Below, piece after piece: positions 12,518 through 23,289 of a DNA stretch of 64,000 bases. Both the position numbers and the translations under genes were made by a program. The notes below the pieces were generated by a model. That model saw nothing but the letters and a program-made list of their open reading frames with translations, was not told the origin of the DNA and searched no databases. Where the stretch lies: positions 186,001-250,000 of the forward strand of contig JAFKAC010000081.1 of NCBI GenBank assembly GCA_025766275.1, written 5' to 3'. Source of the DNA: Lactarius indigo. Taxonomy: Eukaryota > Basidiomycota > Agaricomycetes > Russulales > Russulaceae. Positions within the stretch are counted from its first letter, which is position 1. Every line of letters begins with the position of its first letter.

Positions 12518-14349
12518 ATGAGCGAGGTTGCCCTCTCCAAAGACTTCGGTGAGCCGCTCTTCATGAAATCACTGTCGAGCCGTCTCACCCGGCTCCGCAG
12601 TCACCGTCGTGAAGATGCTGCATTTCATCGATGGCGTAAAAGTGTATGTTAGATGATCAGCCGTACGAAGAGTTTCCTCCCTCACATGTCTCGTGACCAG
12701 CTGGTACTTTCTGGCCAACCTGGACTTCGACTGGAAACTCCTTAACTCCCGGCCGATGATGAAATGGCCTAGCCTAGTACGTGCCAGCATCGAGACAGCG
12801 GTCGAACTCTGACACTAGCGGGTCGCACGAAGGTCTACCTGGCCAGTCGGTTCACCAGCATCGCGTGTGTTGTGTCCTTCCTCGTGGGACTCAATATTTC
12901 TTCGCCGATTAATTGCCAGGTACGTTTTTCCTGACCATCTTGCTGACGATCTCCTGCTGAGCACACTTTCGGTTCCCCAGGCCTGGATCTCAACGGCCTT
13001 TGTCAGTTCAAATTCCAGAATTCACCCCCTTCTGAAGCCGTGTTTGACTGGTACAGCTAGGCGTTCCCCCTCATAGAGCTCGAGCTTGCGATGGTTCTCA
13101 TCGTTGTCCGCGTGTAAGTTTGGGATCAACGCCATCCCGATATGTTCTTGACTCGATTCTCCTAGGATCGCCATCTGGGATTGTTCTGTCATGATCATCT
13201 CGCTCACCACTACGGCACTCACCGTGCACTCGGGTGTCACTGTTTACCGTTCGTTCATTATCCCGTTATCGGTCCATCAATCAGGTACTGACAAAAGGTT
13301 ATACACCTCGGCGTAGTGTTAACCGGGGTGCGTGTTTCGGACGCAGCCTTTTTGATTAGTAGAGTCTTTACAGATTCCCAGATCCACTCGTTTTGGGATC
13401 CAGGACCGAACTACAAGGGCTGTGTAATATCCGCTCCCCGGCCGCGCCTCATTATGATGTCCGTCACGTCGATCGCGGTATATGCCGTCCTTCTCGTCGC
13501 CATGCTTGTCGGGCTCCTCCGCTATCGCCGAGCCCGTTCATTTAGATTATGGCATATGCTTCGGCAACAGGTAGAGTGGATTTATTTGGCGAATAATGTC
13601 TTGGGTGGGACTGACTAGTAGTCCTAATATCTAGGGGTGGATATGGTTTGCTTTGGCAGTGGCGGCTGAGGTGCCTACTCTGGTGGGTGTTGCATTAAGC
13701 CATCTGCCGCCTCCATTCATATTCATCTGGAAAAGGCCCTTGTCTTACGGAACATCAACCGTAAGTAGCACAGCCTTTATTTTCTTTACGCAACTCAAAC
13801 AGCGTTTCCTCCTTGAAGCGTCGTTCAATTTGGTTCGTCATACTTGGTCTTTTGTTTGGTAACGTTCTGACCTTCCACTACAGCTACTTCAAATCCCAAG
13901 GGGTGAGTATTTCACGACTGTTGATATTCTGCGCTCATGAGTCTCCTTCGATCTCAGTGGTGATCGCGTGAGTCCGGTCGTATCCTCTTGTATAAGTTGT
14001 CTTTATCCGGAAGTCGACGGAAAATAGGTCTATCGGCACGACTGCTATGTTCCGGGTGCTCTCCAGGTTCAAACCTAGTGACCGGTAAGAATTCCTCAGG
14101 GTAAAACTTCCAAAGCTCACGCAAAAACACTCTGTTTCTAGTGGGGAACAGGTGGTGAATATCGTACGCCTCCGGGCAGACTCAGACTACACAGGTTCCG
14201 AGGCAACACCGGCATCACCTCCTCTGTCGCCTCCCCTGTCGCCTCCACTATCCGCTGGCAGCCGACTCAAAGTTTCCGTACACACTACCAGTACAACCAC
14301 AGCTTTTACTGATCCCGAGGTTGGTCAAAAACAAGAGTTGGAACTATAG
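12518..14349 (+). CDS. Uncharacterised Agaricomycete multi-span (about 7 TM) membrane protein
   Basis: It belongs to a common but unnamed basidiomycete family, recognised by WYFLANLDFDWKLL, then hydrophobic helices, GLNISSPINCQAW, a helix ending VVRVIAIW, DPGPNYKGCV, a helix followed by GLLRYRRARSF, and WIWFALAVAAEVPTL. I place exons at 12518-12548, 12601-12643, 12701-12776, 12833-12919, 12981-13001, 13061-13113, 13166-13284, 13374-13570 and 13635-13682; these nine keep one frame (225 codons). Further small exons lie to about 14100 (the IGTTAMFRVLSRFK segment near 14030). The last exon (about 14152-14349) codes a hydrophilic Ser/Thr-rich tail with three 4-residue SPPL repeats. The region 13683-14030 is not fully resolved. 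No function is known to me; receptor-like topology is only suggestive. Confidence 0.68.
14218..14253 (+). repeat. 12-bp tandem repeat, 3 units, coding
   Basis: Three units of CCTCCTCTGTCG type code SPPLSPPLSPPLS in the tail of the multi-span membrane protein. The third unit is diverged. Confidence 0.8.
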
Positions 14350-14720
14350 AGGTCGAGTCCGTGTATCTTGAATAGCGATAGCAGTGTGCGAGTAGGACTC
14401 GGAATACCTACTGTATTTATTTATTGTACTGTACTAACTTCGGATGGCACATTGATCAACTCAAACATTCCACAAAAAACTACATTTCTGCGATAACCGT
14501 CGCACAAAGGAAGGAAATGAGATTTGGTAGAGTACGTTCTGTAAAGCACAAGGCCAAGGGCCCGGGAAAACAAAAAAAGCCGCGCCTGTCACGTCACGGC
14601 GATTACTACTTTTGGAAGTGCACAGCCTTCAAGTCAGCTCTGACGACGTTCCCTTCATCGCGGCAGTGCAACAAAAAAAAAAGGCCCTGTTCTCCTCCAA
14701 GTCGACGACTACGTGTCTCG
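14350..14720. other. Intergenic stretch, GWT1 promoter side
   Basis: I see nothing specific. The stretch lies between two genes on the same strand and ends in a GTCGACGACTACG block just before the GWT1 start. Confidence 0.4.
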
Positions 14721-16857
14721 ATGGTCCTTTCCAGTCATCAAAATGACTACAAATCCTCCAAAGAGTCCTTCGTTTCCGGTATGACTGGCTCAACAGTCCT
14801 CCATATTAACATGATATCGTTCGTCGCGCTCGTATGTTCCCTTGGTTCGTTTTCCACGTTCCTCTAGCTTACCGAAGTATCTCCGCAAGTCGTCCATCGC
14901 ACTCCACTCCAGCATCCGCTCGCGTTTCCCCCCTCCCAAATCCTTCCATTTCCTCTCCGAATGGATCCTCCTCGTCGTTCCCCTCCTCCTCTCCATGACC
15001 CTCTTCGCCAACCGCCCCGGCATCCTATCCATCGCGCTTCTCCTCCCCAGCGCGCTCGTCTACTTCCTCTTCCCCCCACACGAGTCCGGCACGCCGCTCC
15101 CGTCAGGCGGCGCGCCATCGTCGCCCCACGCATCGCCCACCCCGCACCGCGCACCGAATTTCCATGACGACGACTCCGGCGCAGCAGCAGGGGCACCCGC
15201 AGCCGCAGCCGCAGTCGAAGAGCCCGCGACTGCGCGGCTGTCTGCGCTGAGCACGTATCGCGCGCACATGATGCTCGTGACGATCCTCGCGATCCTCGCG
15301 GTCGACTTTCCTGTCTTTCCTCGCGCGCTGGCCAAGTGCGAGACCTATGGTGTCTCACTCGTGCGATTTATTTTTTTTCCCCTTTGCTTTGTTGACGTTG
15401 TCAGCTGAGATGTCGCGAATAGATGGACATGGGTGTCGGCGCGTTTGTGTTTTCACAGGGTATCGTGTCCGCCATCCCGCTCCTCAAAGCCCCTGTGCAC
15501 TTGAAGCCGCCTCTCACATCCGAGATCTCGTCGGTCGTCGTGAAATGCGCGCCGGTCCTGGCGCTCGGTCTCGTCCGTGTGTTGCTGGTCAAAGGTACGC
15601 AGTATCCGGTGGGTCTTGTTTTCCACGCCAGAGTAATGACAGTGCCGCTGATGAAGGATGGTAAAAAGGAACACGTTACTGAGTACGGCGTGCATTGGAA
15701 CTTTTTCCTGACACTGGCGTTGGTGCCAGTGCTGCGCGTCTTTCTGCACCCGTTGTTCACGACAGTGCCCATATCGCTGCTCGGGCTCCTCGTGGCACTG
15801 GGTATGTATCACCGTTACACCTGATACCCCCTCTCCTTTCATTCTCGCACTTATCTAGCCCACCAGCTCTCTCTTTCCGCCGGCCTCATGTCCTACGTCC
15901 TTGATGCGCCACGGCAATCGCTCATTAGCGCCAACAAGGAAGGCCTCGTTTCTCTCACAGGTAAATGTCACATCCCTCCCCTTCACCCGACCAACTGTTG
16001 TTCACGTACGTTTCTGGGGATGAGGATACCTCGCGATACATCTGCTTGGTCTGTCCACGGGGACGCTCGTCATACCCTATTCGCCGTCTTATTTCCGCCG
16101 ACGGCAGGCTGCCGCGCTGAAACGGCGGAACAGCGACGCGCCCGCACGCCGTGGGTCTATGTCCATGCCGCACCGTGAAAACGACAAGACTGCGACGGAG
16201 CTTTTCTCGTATGCAATCATCTACTGGACGCTCTTTGGCATCAGCAGATACCTCCATATCGGCGGGCCTGACGTCTCGCGCCGTCTAGTAGCGTCTTTCT
16301 CATTTTTTTTTTCGCTCTAATAAATGTGCTGACAGAAGGGGGGGTGTAGGTAAACCTGCCGTATATCCTGTGGGTCGCGGCGTACAACACGACGTTCCTC
16401 CTTTGTTATATGCTTCTCGACCTCGCCTTTTTTCCAACTCCCCTCGCCAAGAGCACCTATTCACCCGTCTCGGGTCTCAAGGTCGTTCGCCGGTCAAGTG
16501 ACGACGACAATGACGACAGGGCCCTAAGTCCAGCTTCCCCTCTCGTACCGCCTTATCGTGCCACTACGTCGTCGTCGTCTGGGCCCAGTCCGATGCCGGC
16601 ACCTCCGCTACTCGAAGCGATCAACCGGAATTCACTGGCCGTTTTCCTTCTAGTACGTCTCCCCCCCCTCTTCGTGGTCGTATGCACTCATGGATGTTCC
16701 CCTATGGCAGGCCAATGTGGCGACGGGTGCGGTGAACCTATCGATGCGGACGATGTATGCCTCGGATGGAAGGGCGATGGGCGTGTTGGGTGCGTATGCC
16801 TTTGGGGTGTGCGTGTTTGCATGGGCTGTCAGAGGGCGGCGGGTGTGGAAGTTATAG
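14721..16857 (+). CDS. GWT1: GPI-anchored wall transfer protein 1 (GPI inositol acyltransferase)
   Basis: Gwt1/PIG-W acylates inositol of glucosaminyl-PI in the ER, an early step of GPI-anchor synthesis. Eight exons give 575 residues in one frame: 14721-14831, 14878-15360, 15423-15608, 15669-15801, 15859-15960, 16025-16287, 16350-16652, 16711-16857. Family signatures visible in order are [16 protein letters not shown] at the N-terminus, [76 protein letters not shown] with [14 protein letters not shown], and [12 protein letters not shown] near the end, among a dozen or so membrane spans. The yeast protein is about 490 residues; extra length sits in two hydrophilic loops, one Ala/Pro-rich (about 15090-15230) and one with an Asp/Arg patch near 16500. 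It converges with the next gene. Confidence 0.95.
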
Positions 16858-17507
16858 TAGGCTAGGCTAACTTACTGTAGCTTCCTTCCTATCATAGGCT
16901 CGGGTGGATCCGGTGACTAGCGTAGCACGAAGTAATAAAATGGTAGATTGAATAATCTGTCCAACGTGTTGCGCCGGGGCGATTTGATGCCACTACATAT
17001 GACATCGCCGGATATCGGATGATATGAATGGGAAGGGAAGGGGCGAGGCTGTGTGGGGGTTACCAATCAAACCGCGGGAGTTGAGTTCGAGTTGTTGTTC
17101 TCCAAGTGCCAAGGCCAAGGCCAAGACCAAAACGAAGCGATTGCTCTCGCAAATTTGAGTGAGTCAGCGGACGCCGTTTTATGTGATCATTCTCATCATT
17201 GCAAAAAAAGAATTAAGGGACAAATCGAGTGTTACAAATCACATACATTGTGCATACGTGTGGTGTGATACTACTAGTACTACTGTATGTACAGGAGAGG
17301 GGAGGGGGGGGGGTTTACAGAACGAGAAAGTATATATAAAAAAAAATCATGGTATTTGCTCGCCCGGAGGAAGCATTCTTCGTTAATTGTGAGAGAAAAG
17401 AGGTTTCGTTTTGATATCGTGAGAGAGATGGTAACCGACCGAGCGGTACCGCCTAGATAGAGACAGCTCCACCAAGAGCCCCACCCAAGCCCCTGTATGC
17501 GGAAAAT
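16858..17507. other. Tail-to-tail intergenic stretch
   Basis: This lies between the stop codons of convergent GWT1 and the PAP2_3 gene. It holds a GCCAAG hexamer run (17108-17130), a G run at 17297-17305 and an A run near 17338-17346. No gene is seen. Confidence 0.45.
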
Positions 17508-18735
17508 CTATGCAGCGCAATCCTCTGGGTGCTTGACGGCGTCCTCGGCAAAGCGCGGGAGCACGTCCTGCAGGCTCTGGCTCTCGACGAGGTGTGCCGG
17601 GGACGGCTTGTGTATATGTAGCAGGCGGAAGACTGCGTTCTCGAGCGCGAGGAGCGGCACGAGCACAGCATTGGCGTAGCGCGCGAGGGCCACCACGACG
17701 AGGCCGGCGAGGGCGTCGAGCAAGTAGTGGTTGGCTGTCGCGACGATTGCGAGGAGGATGAGGGCGGGGTAGAGGAGGAACAGCACGCGGAAGTACGGGT
17801 GCGCCGCACGGCGGTCTTGTTGGTTGGTGGGTGGGGGCGGGTGGGCGAAGAGGGCCACGCCGACGATGAGGGAGTAGCCGAAGTGGAGAGAGGGCATCGC
17901 GGCGAGGGGGTTGCAGAATTTGTTGGTGGTCCAGACGGAGCCTGCGCCGTGCTTGTGGACCGTGTCGACGAAGCCGTATGCGGCGGGGAGGAGGCGTGGA
18001 GGCATGCAGGGCCAGAGCGTGAAGACGACAAAGGCGAGCAGGTTGGCGAGGGCCATGGTGCGGCGCACGGGTGCATAGACGCGGAACGGTTGCGTGTGGT
18101 AGAAGTAGGCGAGGAAGGCGATCGTCGCTGGTATGTGGATGAATGAGTATATCCTGAGAGACGGACGGGGGGACGCCAAATTAATGTTTTGCCTCGTTTT
18201 TCGAAGCGAACATACACACGCACCGGTTAAGCGCGGAGAGGGCCCACGCGTGATGCATTATGGTATCCTGAACCTTGTTCTCCCATTGGATGCCAATGTG
18301 CCGCTCAAACTCTAGCAGCTGGATGGCGTGGCGGCGGGCAATGTCGACGGTCCCGTCGTCGATGAACAATACCGCCGAGACGGCACGAGCGATCTGGTAG
18401 ACCCAGTATGTGAGGCCCCAGTAGAACACTTCGAGGATGAACGGGAAGCGGTAGAGGGTGGTAGAGATCCAGTTGTTAGCGTAGCGGGAAGTGTCCCGTG
18501 GCTTGAAGAAGCGGAGGGAGGAGTGGCGTGTGTGGGAGGTAGGTGAAAAAGTGGGAGAGGGGAGAGGGGAGTAAGCACGGGACACGGGGGACAGTGGACG
18601 GCGGTTGATGATCACGCCAGCCGCGAGAAGAGAAACGACGACGAGGGGTTCTATGAAGATGCCAAGAGCAGACGCCTGTGCATTCAGGTGACTGTCGTCG
18701 GTGAACGGCTGAACGAGGGGGGGAGCAGAGGCCAT
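17508..18735 (-). CDS. PAP2_3-type integral membrane protein (Aur1/Ipt1-like superfamily)
   Basis: There are two exons (18735-18218 and 18153-17508) with a 64-nt intron and 387 residues. The N-terminal third holds one or two spans and an Arg/Ser/Pro-rich loop. RHAIQLLEFERHIGI is typical of this group just before its catalytic membrane core. The core shows NPLAAMPSLHFGYS (PSLH motif) and, after the last spans, ATANHYLLDALAG (second His motif), the paired motifs of PAP2-superfamily phosphotransferases and phosphatases such as inositol phosphorylceramide synthase Aur1. The third conserved motif and the substrate cannot be settled from sequence alone. I infer a lipid head-group transferase or phosphatase of the endomembranes. 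It converges with GWT1. Confidence 0.8.
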
Positions 18736-21099
18736 GAGTGTAGATAAGGTGGGGAGGGGAAGAGGGAGGAGTGGGGGGCGTGGCCTTGGGGTTTAAGAAT
18801 TAGATGGTTGTATCCTAGGGGCAGTTTTTAAAGGGTACGGGCGGGTGGTTACCGTAAAGAAAGGAATCGGACTCGTGTGTTCCATGTTTGCGTCCGCAAC
18901 CTAGTCTTGTGACTTTTTCGTATGAATCGCTACCGGGTGGGGATAGGCAGATCCGAACTTGTCCGCAGACCTGCTAGCAAATGGGAGGGGATCCAGGCGA
19001 TACGTCAGCATCGGTCGGTCAAGCAATAAAATGCGGTACACGCGACCAAATCTCTTACCAACCGGTCATCGCATCAACTCGTGTGACCACCTTCTCTCGA
19101 TCACTGCGCCGGCTACTTGTCCACTAACTCCACTGACTTGGCAGGAAAATGGGAAGGGGAGGGCTCTCGTGAATCTCATTCTCCTTCGGTTGGAATCCAG
19201 AACCTCTTGTGGGCAATTGTGGGTCGCTCTGATCGGGGTTTTGGGTGACTACTAGGACGCCGGCCATTCACGGTCATTCGTGATGATGGCCTGATGTTGG
19301 ACGAGCTAAGATCGAAACCCTTGAAACCCTTGCCGCCGGCAGCGATTAGAATAAGATCTCAGATCACTTTAAAAAACCTTGTTCTCAGCTTCAAACAGTC
19401 AGGATCATCAACAGAGACTCAGAGACAGCCCACCTTTTGTCGTCTTGGGTAAACACCGGACCCATGCATGCTAAGACAAACCAAGTTGGTCAAACTCTCG
19501 CGTTGCCCCGTCAGGGATGCCGATGGCTGCCGGCTCTGCCCCGGCGGCCGACCGGCGCCGAGAGATATGCCAAGAACAAGAAGCTGCACAAGTGAATGGA
19601 GCACGCTCTTCCGCAGCGCACCGCAGCGAGAAGGCTAGTCGGTCACTACTAGATAATCTACTGTACCGTACTTTACAGCAACTAGTGGCGGGAGCTTTTT
19701 TTTTTTTTTTTCAAAAGAACAGTCGTTAGGCGGATTAGGGGTTTTCGTAAAACCCCTTGGGAAAACTGATGAGTCGCGACCGAGCTAGCCCACTGAGTCG
19801 CGCTCCGTGGCCATAAATCCACTCACTCCGTGGTCTTCGATGTTCCATGGAGCACAGGAAGGTAATATGCATTGATGTGCGACACTCCCAGCCGGAATTT
19901 TCCTGCATTCCTCTCCATCGTGGCTATTCCGAACTTTAATCCGTTACCCTCTGACCTGCGGGCGCATCGCCACTGACGTTTGGGGGTCGTTGCGGCATGT
20001 CACGGCGCTGAAAATCACCTATATTCCGTATCCGTCGCGGCTGAAAGCCTTCGACTACAGTAAAAGAACTGATTCGCGACGTCACGGATTCCTATGCCAT
20101 CTTCTCTCCACAGTCAATTGTATGTCTTTCGTATTACATCTAATACACTGCAGTCTCTCGAAAAGATGTTCGTATCATATCCTCTTCGGTTCCTCAGAAG
20201 CGCAATGGATGCTTTCGTCTCTCTTCCGATAGTCAAGACTGTAAGATGATCCACAAGTCAATCGACAGTCCCCATGTGTACATTGGACGGTGGAGTTATC
20301 CCCACCTTTTTTGCTTGATGTCAGTGGGTTAGGGTATACTGTAGCGCATCCGCACCCGTCTTCTCCTTCGCTTCCTGACACTTCCCTGGCCGATCGGCGG
20401 TTTTCGAACTTGGCGCCTAGGCGTGGGATGTATGATGTCTCAAGGAAACCTAGGACGTGTGACCCTGATCATGATCACTGTCGTTCTCTTCACCATCACA
20501 CTTTCTCGTCGACTGACATCCAGCAAACGCGTTCGAGCCGACCCATGTAGATGAGTAGTCGAGTTTTTCACACTTATTCTTGCATCTGATTCTCGCTTGT
20601 CAATTCTGGCAGGACATGCACTTTCCTTGCCCAAAACACGCACGGGGCATTAATCTCAACCCGAACCTGGTAGGGTCTGATATGTCGAAGCACCGTGATG
20701 ATCGAGCATCCCGCCTGAGGTTTACCGTGCTACGAACGGAGCGCTCTGCTGTCACACGTTGCCAGTCGTTCTGTACACTTCACACGCCCATTCTCGGGAA
20801 CGCATCAAAATGCCAGCCCTTCCGCGATAAGTAAGATAAAGAGAGGCTAATTCTGTATAGAATGCTCCGGGTGGAAGCCCGGGATCACGCGGGGCGAACT
20901 AGGCAGGGTCGAATCCGAGCTATATATGAAAAACGGAACCCGCGTCGTACTGATACTGTAGTTTCCGAATTTTGCCTTTCTGTCTCCTCGTTGCATTCGG
21001 TTGGTGCAAAGACAAATGGGCCACTTCTTTCGTCGAGCAGGGTCGAGTCATTGATTGGTTGGTTATGTAATATGATCTCAAACTCCCCCCGAGTCCGAG
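18736..21099. other. 2.4-kb gene-free stretch
   Basis: I recognise no gene. A run of 16 T lies at 19696-19711. Short open frames on both strands lack any motif. Upstream of 18736 is the PAP2_3 promoter side. Confidence 0.35.
19696..19711 (+). repeat. Poly-T run (16)
   Basis: A homopolymer in non-coding sequence. Its length may be inexact because of sequencing limits. It could be the A-tail end of an old retroposed copy, but I see no element next to it. Confidence 0.7.
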
Positions 21100-21597
21100 C
21101 TGCACCTCTGTAAGTTTCGAGCCGGTTGAAAACCAAAGCCTCTTTGCTTGTCGCGACATCCTTGGCAGCCTATAATATTTTCAACATCAGAATGATCTAC
21201 CTTAAGAATAGATAGGGTACTAACTAAAAGGAAGGTACTGATGCTTGCTAAGATCACTTTCGCATGCGAAAATACCTACAAAATATATATCAGAGAAGCT
21301 TACCTTGGCCCAAATGTCGAGACTTACCAGACTGACGCCCTCGGAGATGGCGGCAGAGGTTGGGATCAGTCAATTCGTCAATCTCTCATCGCCACTATGA
21401 GCTTTGGTCGACTTCCCGAACTTGAAGCACGGCAAGGATAGCGCAAGTTGAGTCGCATGATTGCAACTGGGAGGCCAGTGGGTCTGTAGTAGGGTCCTTC
21501 TAGGTCTTCTTTTAGTACGGTTTCCAAGGCAGCATTGAAGACGGCTTGGAGGTATGAGGAAGCTGAGCCTGCGCATGTGGTTGTCTCGGCATGCCGG
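21100..21597 (-). pseudogene. NLR-G: orphan Goodbye-domain remnant
   Basis: The minus strand from 21597 reads ETTTCAGSASSYLQAVFNAALE, which matches the start of the Goodbye domain. Broken pieces follow: a QLQSCDSTCAILAVLQ segment in another frame near 21450, an AVSEGVSLV-like segment near 21350, and the VFSHAKVI exon near 21275 with donor GTTAGT. VFNRLETY appears at about 21115, after which homology ends. At 21638-21680 the 5' flank carries the GGCAAGTGCCGATGCAAACG block shared with intact NLR 5' flanks. No NACHT or ankyrin part follows. Several frameshifts make it non-coding. Confidence 0.72.
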
Positions 21598-22499
21598 GAA
21601 AAGTGGTCTTCGCGTACAGGTGGGAAACAAACGCGTCGGCAAGTGCCGATGCAAACGCGAACGCACGTGACGATAGACGCCCCACGGACGAACATTGCGT
21701 GTGGCAGAAGCCTGAGGAGAATTGCGACATCAAAGAGCGCCTATCGATGCCCGGACGCATACACGATGCTTATACGTTCCGAACACATTATCAATGGCAG
21801 CAGCAGCACGTGTTCTCCGATCAGCGTTCAAGTTAGCGCCTTGCGGTAGCAGCGGTATCACTGGCCGGCCGTAGCCGTACTAACTCATACCAGTCCTCGA
21901 CTCTGTTGTAGAACCCGACAGTCAAGAACGATTCGTAGCTGAGAGCAAGATCTGACTCATGCTACGCTACCCGACCCCGACCACCACAACTGAGAGCTCG
22001 CCGGCTCAGCGGATGTCGAAGTCAAATTGTTCGTCTCTTTACATTTCTGTCTTATGCTCTCACACAGTTTTTTCTAAATAAAATAAAAAAATACCTGAGT
22101 TCCATGTCATTGGTCGCTATGTCAGGTCTTCCCACCAGAACGATTCCGGTCGCGCAGTCATCGAGATACTCTTGGCCCTCTTCGGTCAAAGACATTATAC
22201 TCGCATTCTGACTTGGTGAATACTTTGGGCAGAAGCACAAATAAAAATGTCGTCTCATTCTTGATGAGAGCATCTCCTTTGGTTCAGTAGAACACACCGG
22301 ATCCGGTTCTACGGAACTATGATTCCGTATGCGCCTCCTTTGATTCCCTGTGCCGTAAGTTGGCTAGACTCAACCGCATGTCGAATAATAGGCCACGCAA
22401 ATAGACACGATTACCGGATCGGTTAACAACAGCCTCAACCCATCGAGTGGATTCTGCGGGGCTCGGGCTCACCAACGCATCAACGGCACATTCTCCGTT
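21598..22499. other. NLR-G 5' flank and unassigned sequence
   Basis: The first about 150 bases match the 5' flanks of the other NLR copies. From about 21850 on I see no gene and no clear link to other parts of the window. Confidence 0.4.
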
Positions 22500-22889
22500 T
22501 TCTCCGCCGCTTTCCCAGCGGTCTTGGCGGTCTCTGCCTCTGATGGCATCAACATCCTGAGGAATACACCGTCGACTTTGAGCACGCTGCAGAAGAGCGT
22601 GCACGCGATCTGGGCCATGCTCAACCGGGTCGAGGCCATCAGGATCCCTTCCCATCCTGCCTTGGCGGTGCCTTCTACATCAGTGTCTACGAAGCCACCG
22701 AACCCTGCAACCACTATGCCATGTGAGACACCGTCGTTCGACATCCCGGGTGAGGGGCGCCTACTGCAGGGCATCGTAGACGTGGCGCTTGTGCAGGGCG
22801 TGTGGATCCACGCGCCGGACGGTCCGCCTCGCCATCGAGCATCATGCATCAAGGCCGCCGTCGTGAAAGCGCTCACGAAGCGCAAATGA
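22500..22889 (+). pseudogene. LCB1: LCB1 3'-end fragment, copy 2 (best preserved)
   Basis: An open plus-strand frame (from about 22524) reads AVSASDGINILRNTPSTLSTLQ, AIWAMLNRVEAIRIPSHPA, SFDIPGEGRLLQGIVDVALVQGVW and ends KAAVVKALTKRK with a TGA at 22887-22889. This is the C-terminal part of serine palmitoyltransferase Lcb1, with internal deletions: the HIHLR segment after IPSHPA and the TRARRL-type segment after GVW are gone. The catalytic domain is absent. It ends 400 nt from the stop codon of NLR-C, which is on the other strand. It could be transcribed antisense into the NLR 3' region. Confidence 0.75.
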
Positions 22890-23289
22890 GTGCGCCTACT
22901 ACCGATCCCGGGGCTCTCCGGTCATCATTTTGTCTTATCTTCTCCCACCGTTCACAGTTATATCACCTCAGGTAGCATATTACAGTAACGCATACATGAT
23001 GTAGTTAAGCATGTGTTAGGGAGCATTGATCGTTTGTCGCCAAGTTGTGTGTGAAACATGCTCGATATACAATTCGCGCTTTCCTGCATGGGGTAGAACA
23101 CCGCCTTCATTCTGGGGGTATACCGTGACACGGCTCTCAGGATATCGACGACAGGGGAGCGCGTATTCTGTGAGGTTCGTCAACTCATTAACACCTCAGC
23201 AGCACCACTTCCGGTTTCATCTAGCAGCTATACAATACTTCTGGTATTACATTTCTACGTACCGTTAACCGAATGTGAACGCGTATACA
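22890..23289. other. NLR 3'-flank repeat (unit C)
   Basis: This sequence is shared with 1741-2131, 28264-28634, 33348-33766 and, inverted, 53427-53789. It includes an LCB1 3'-UTR-like block (TTATCTTCTCCCACCGTTCACAG) directly after the LCB1 stop. Confidence 0.6.

Noticed and set aside
14864..15358. 164-codon and 91-codon open frames antisense to GWT1
   Set aside because: They mirror the GC-rich, low-complexity Ala/Pro loop of GWT1; no independent features.
17727..18146. 139-codon Glu/Val/Gly-rich open frame on the plus strand
   Set aside because: It is the antisense shadow of the PAP2_3 catalytic exon.
16858..18735. Functional lipid cluster of GWT1, PAP2_3 gene and LCB1 pieces
   Set aside because: The LCB1 pieces are dead tails that move with the NLR genes, and convergent neighbours alone are weak evidence for a shared pathway.
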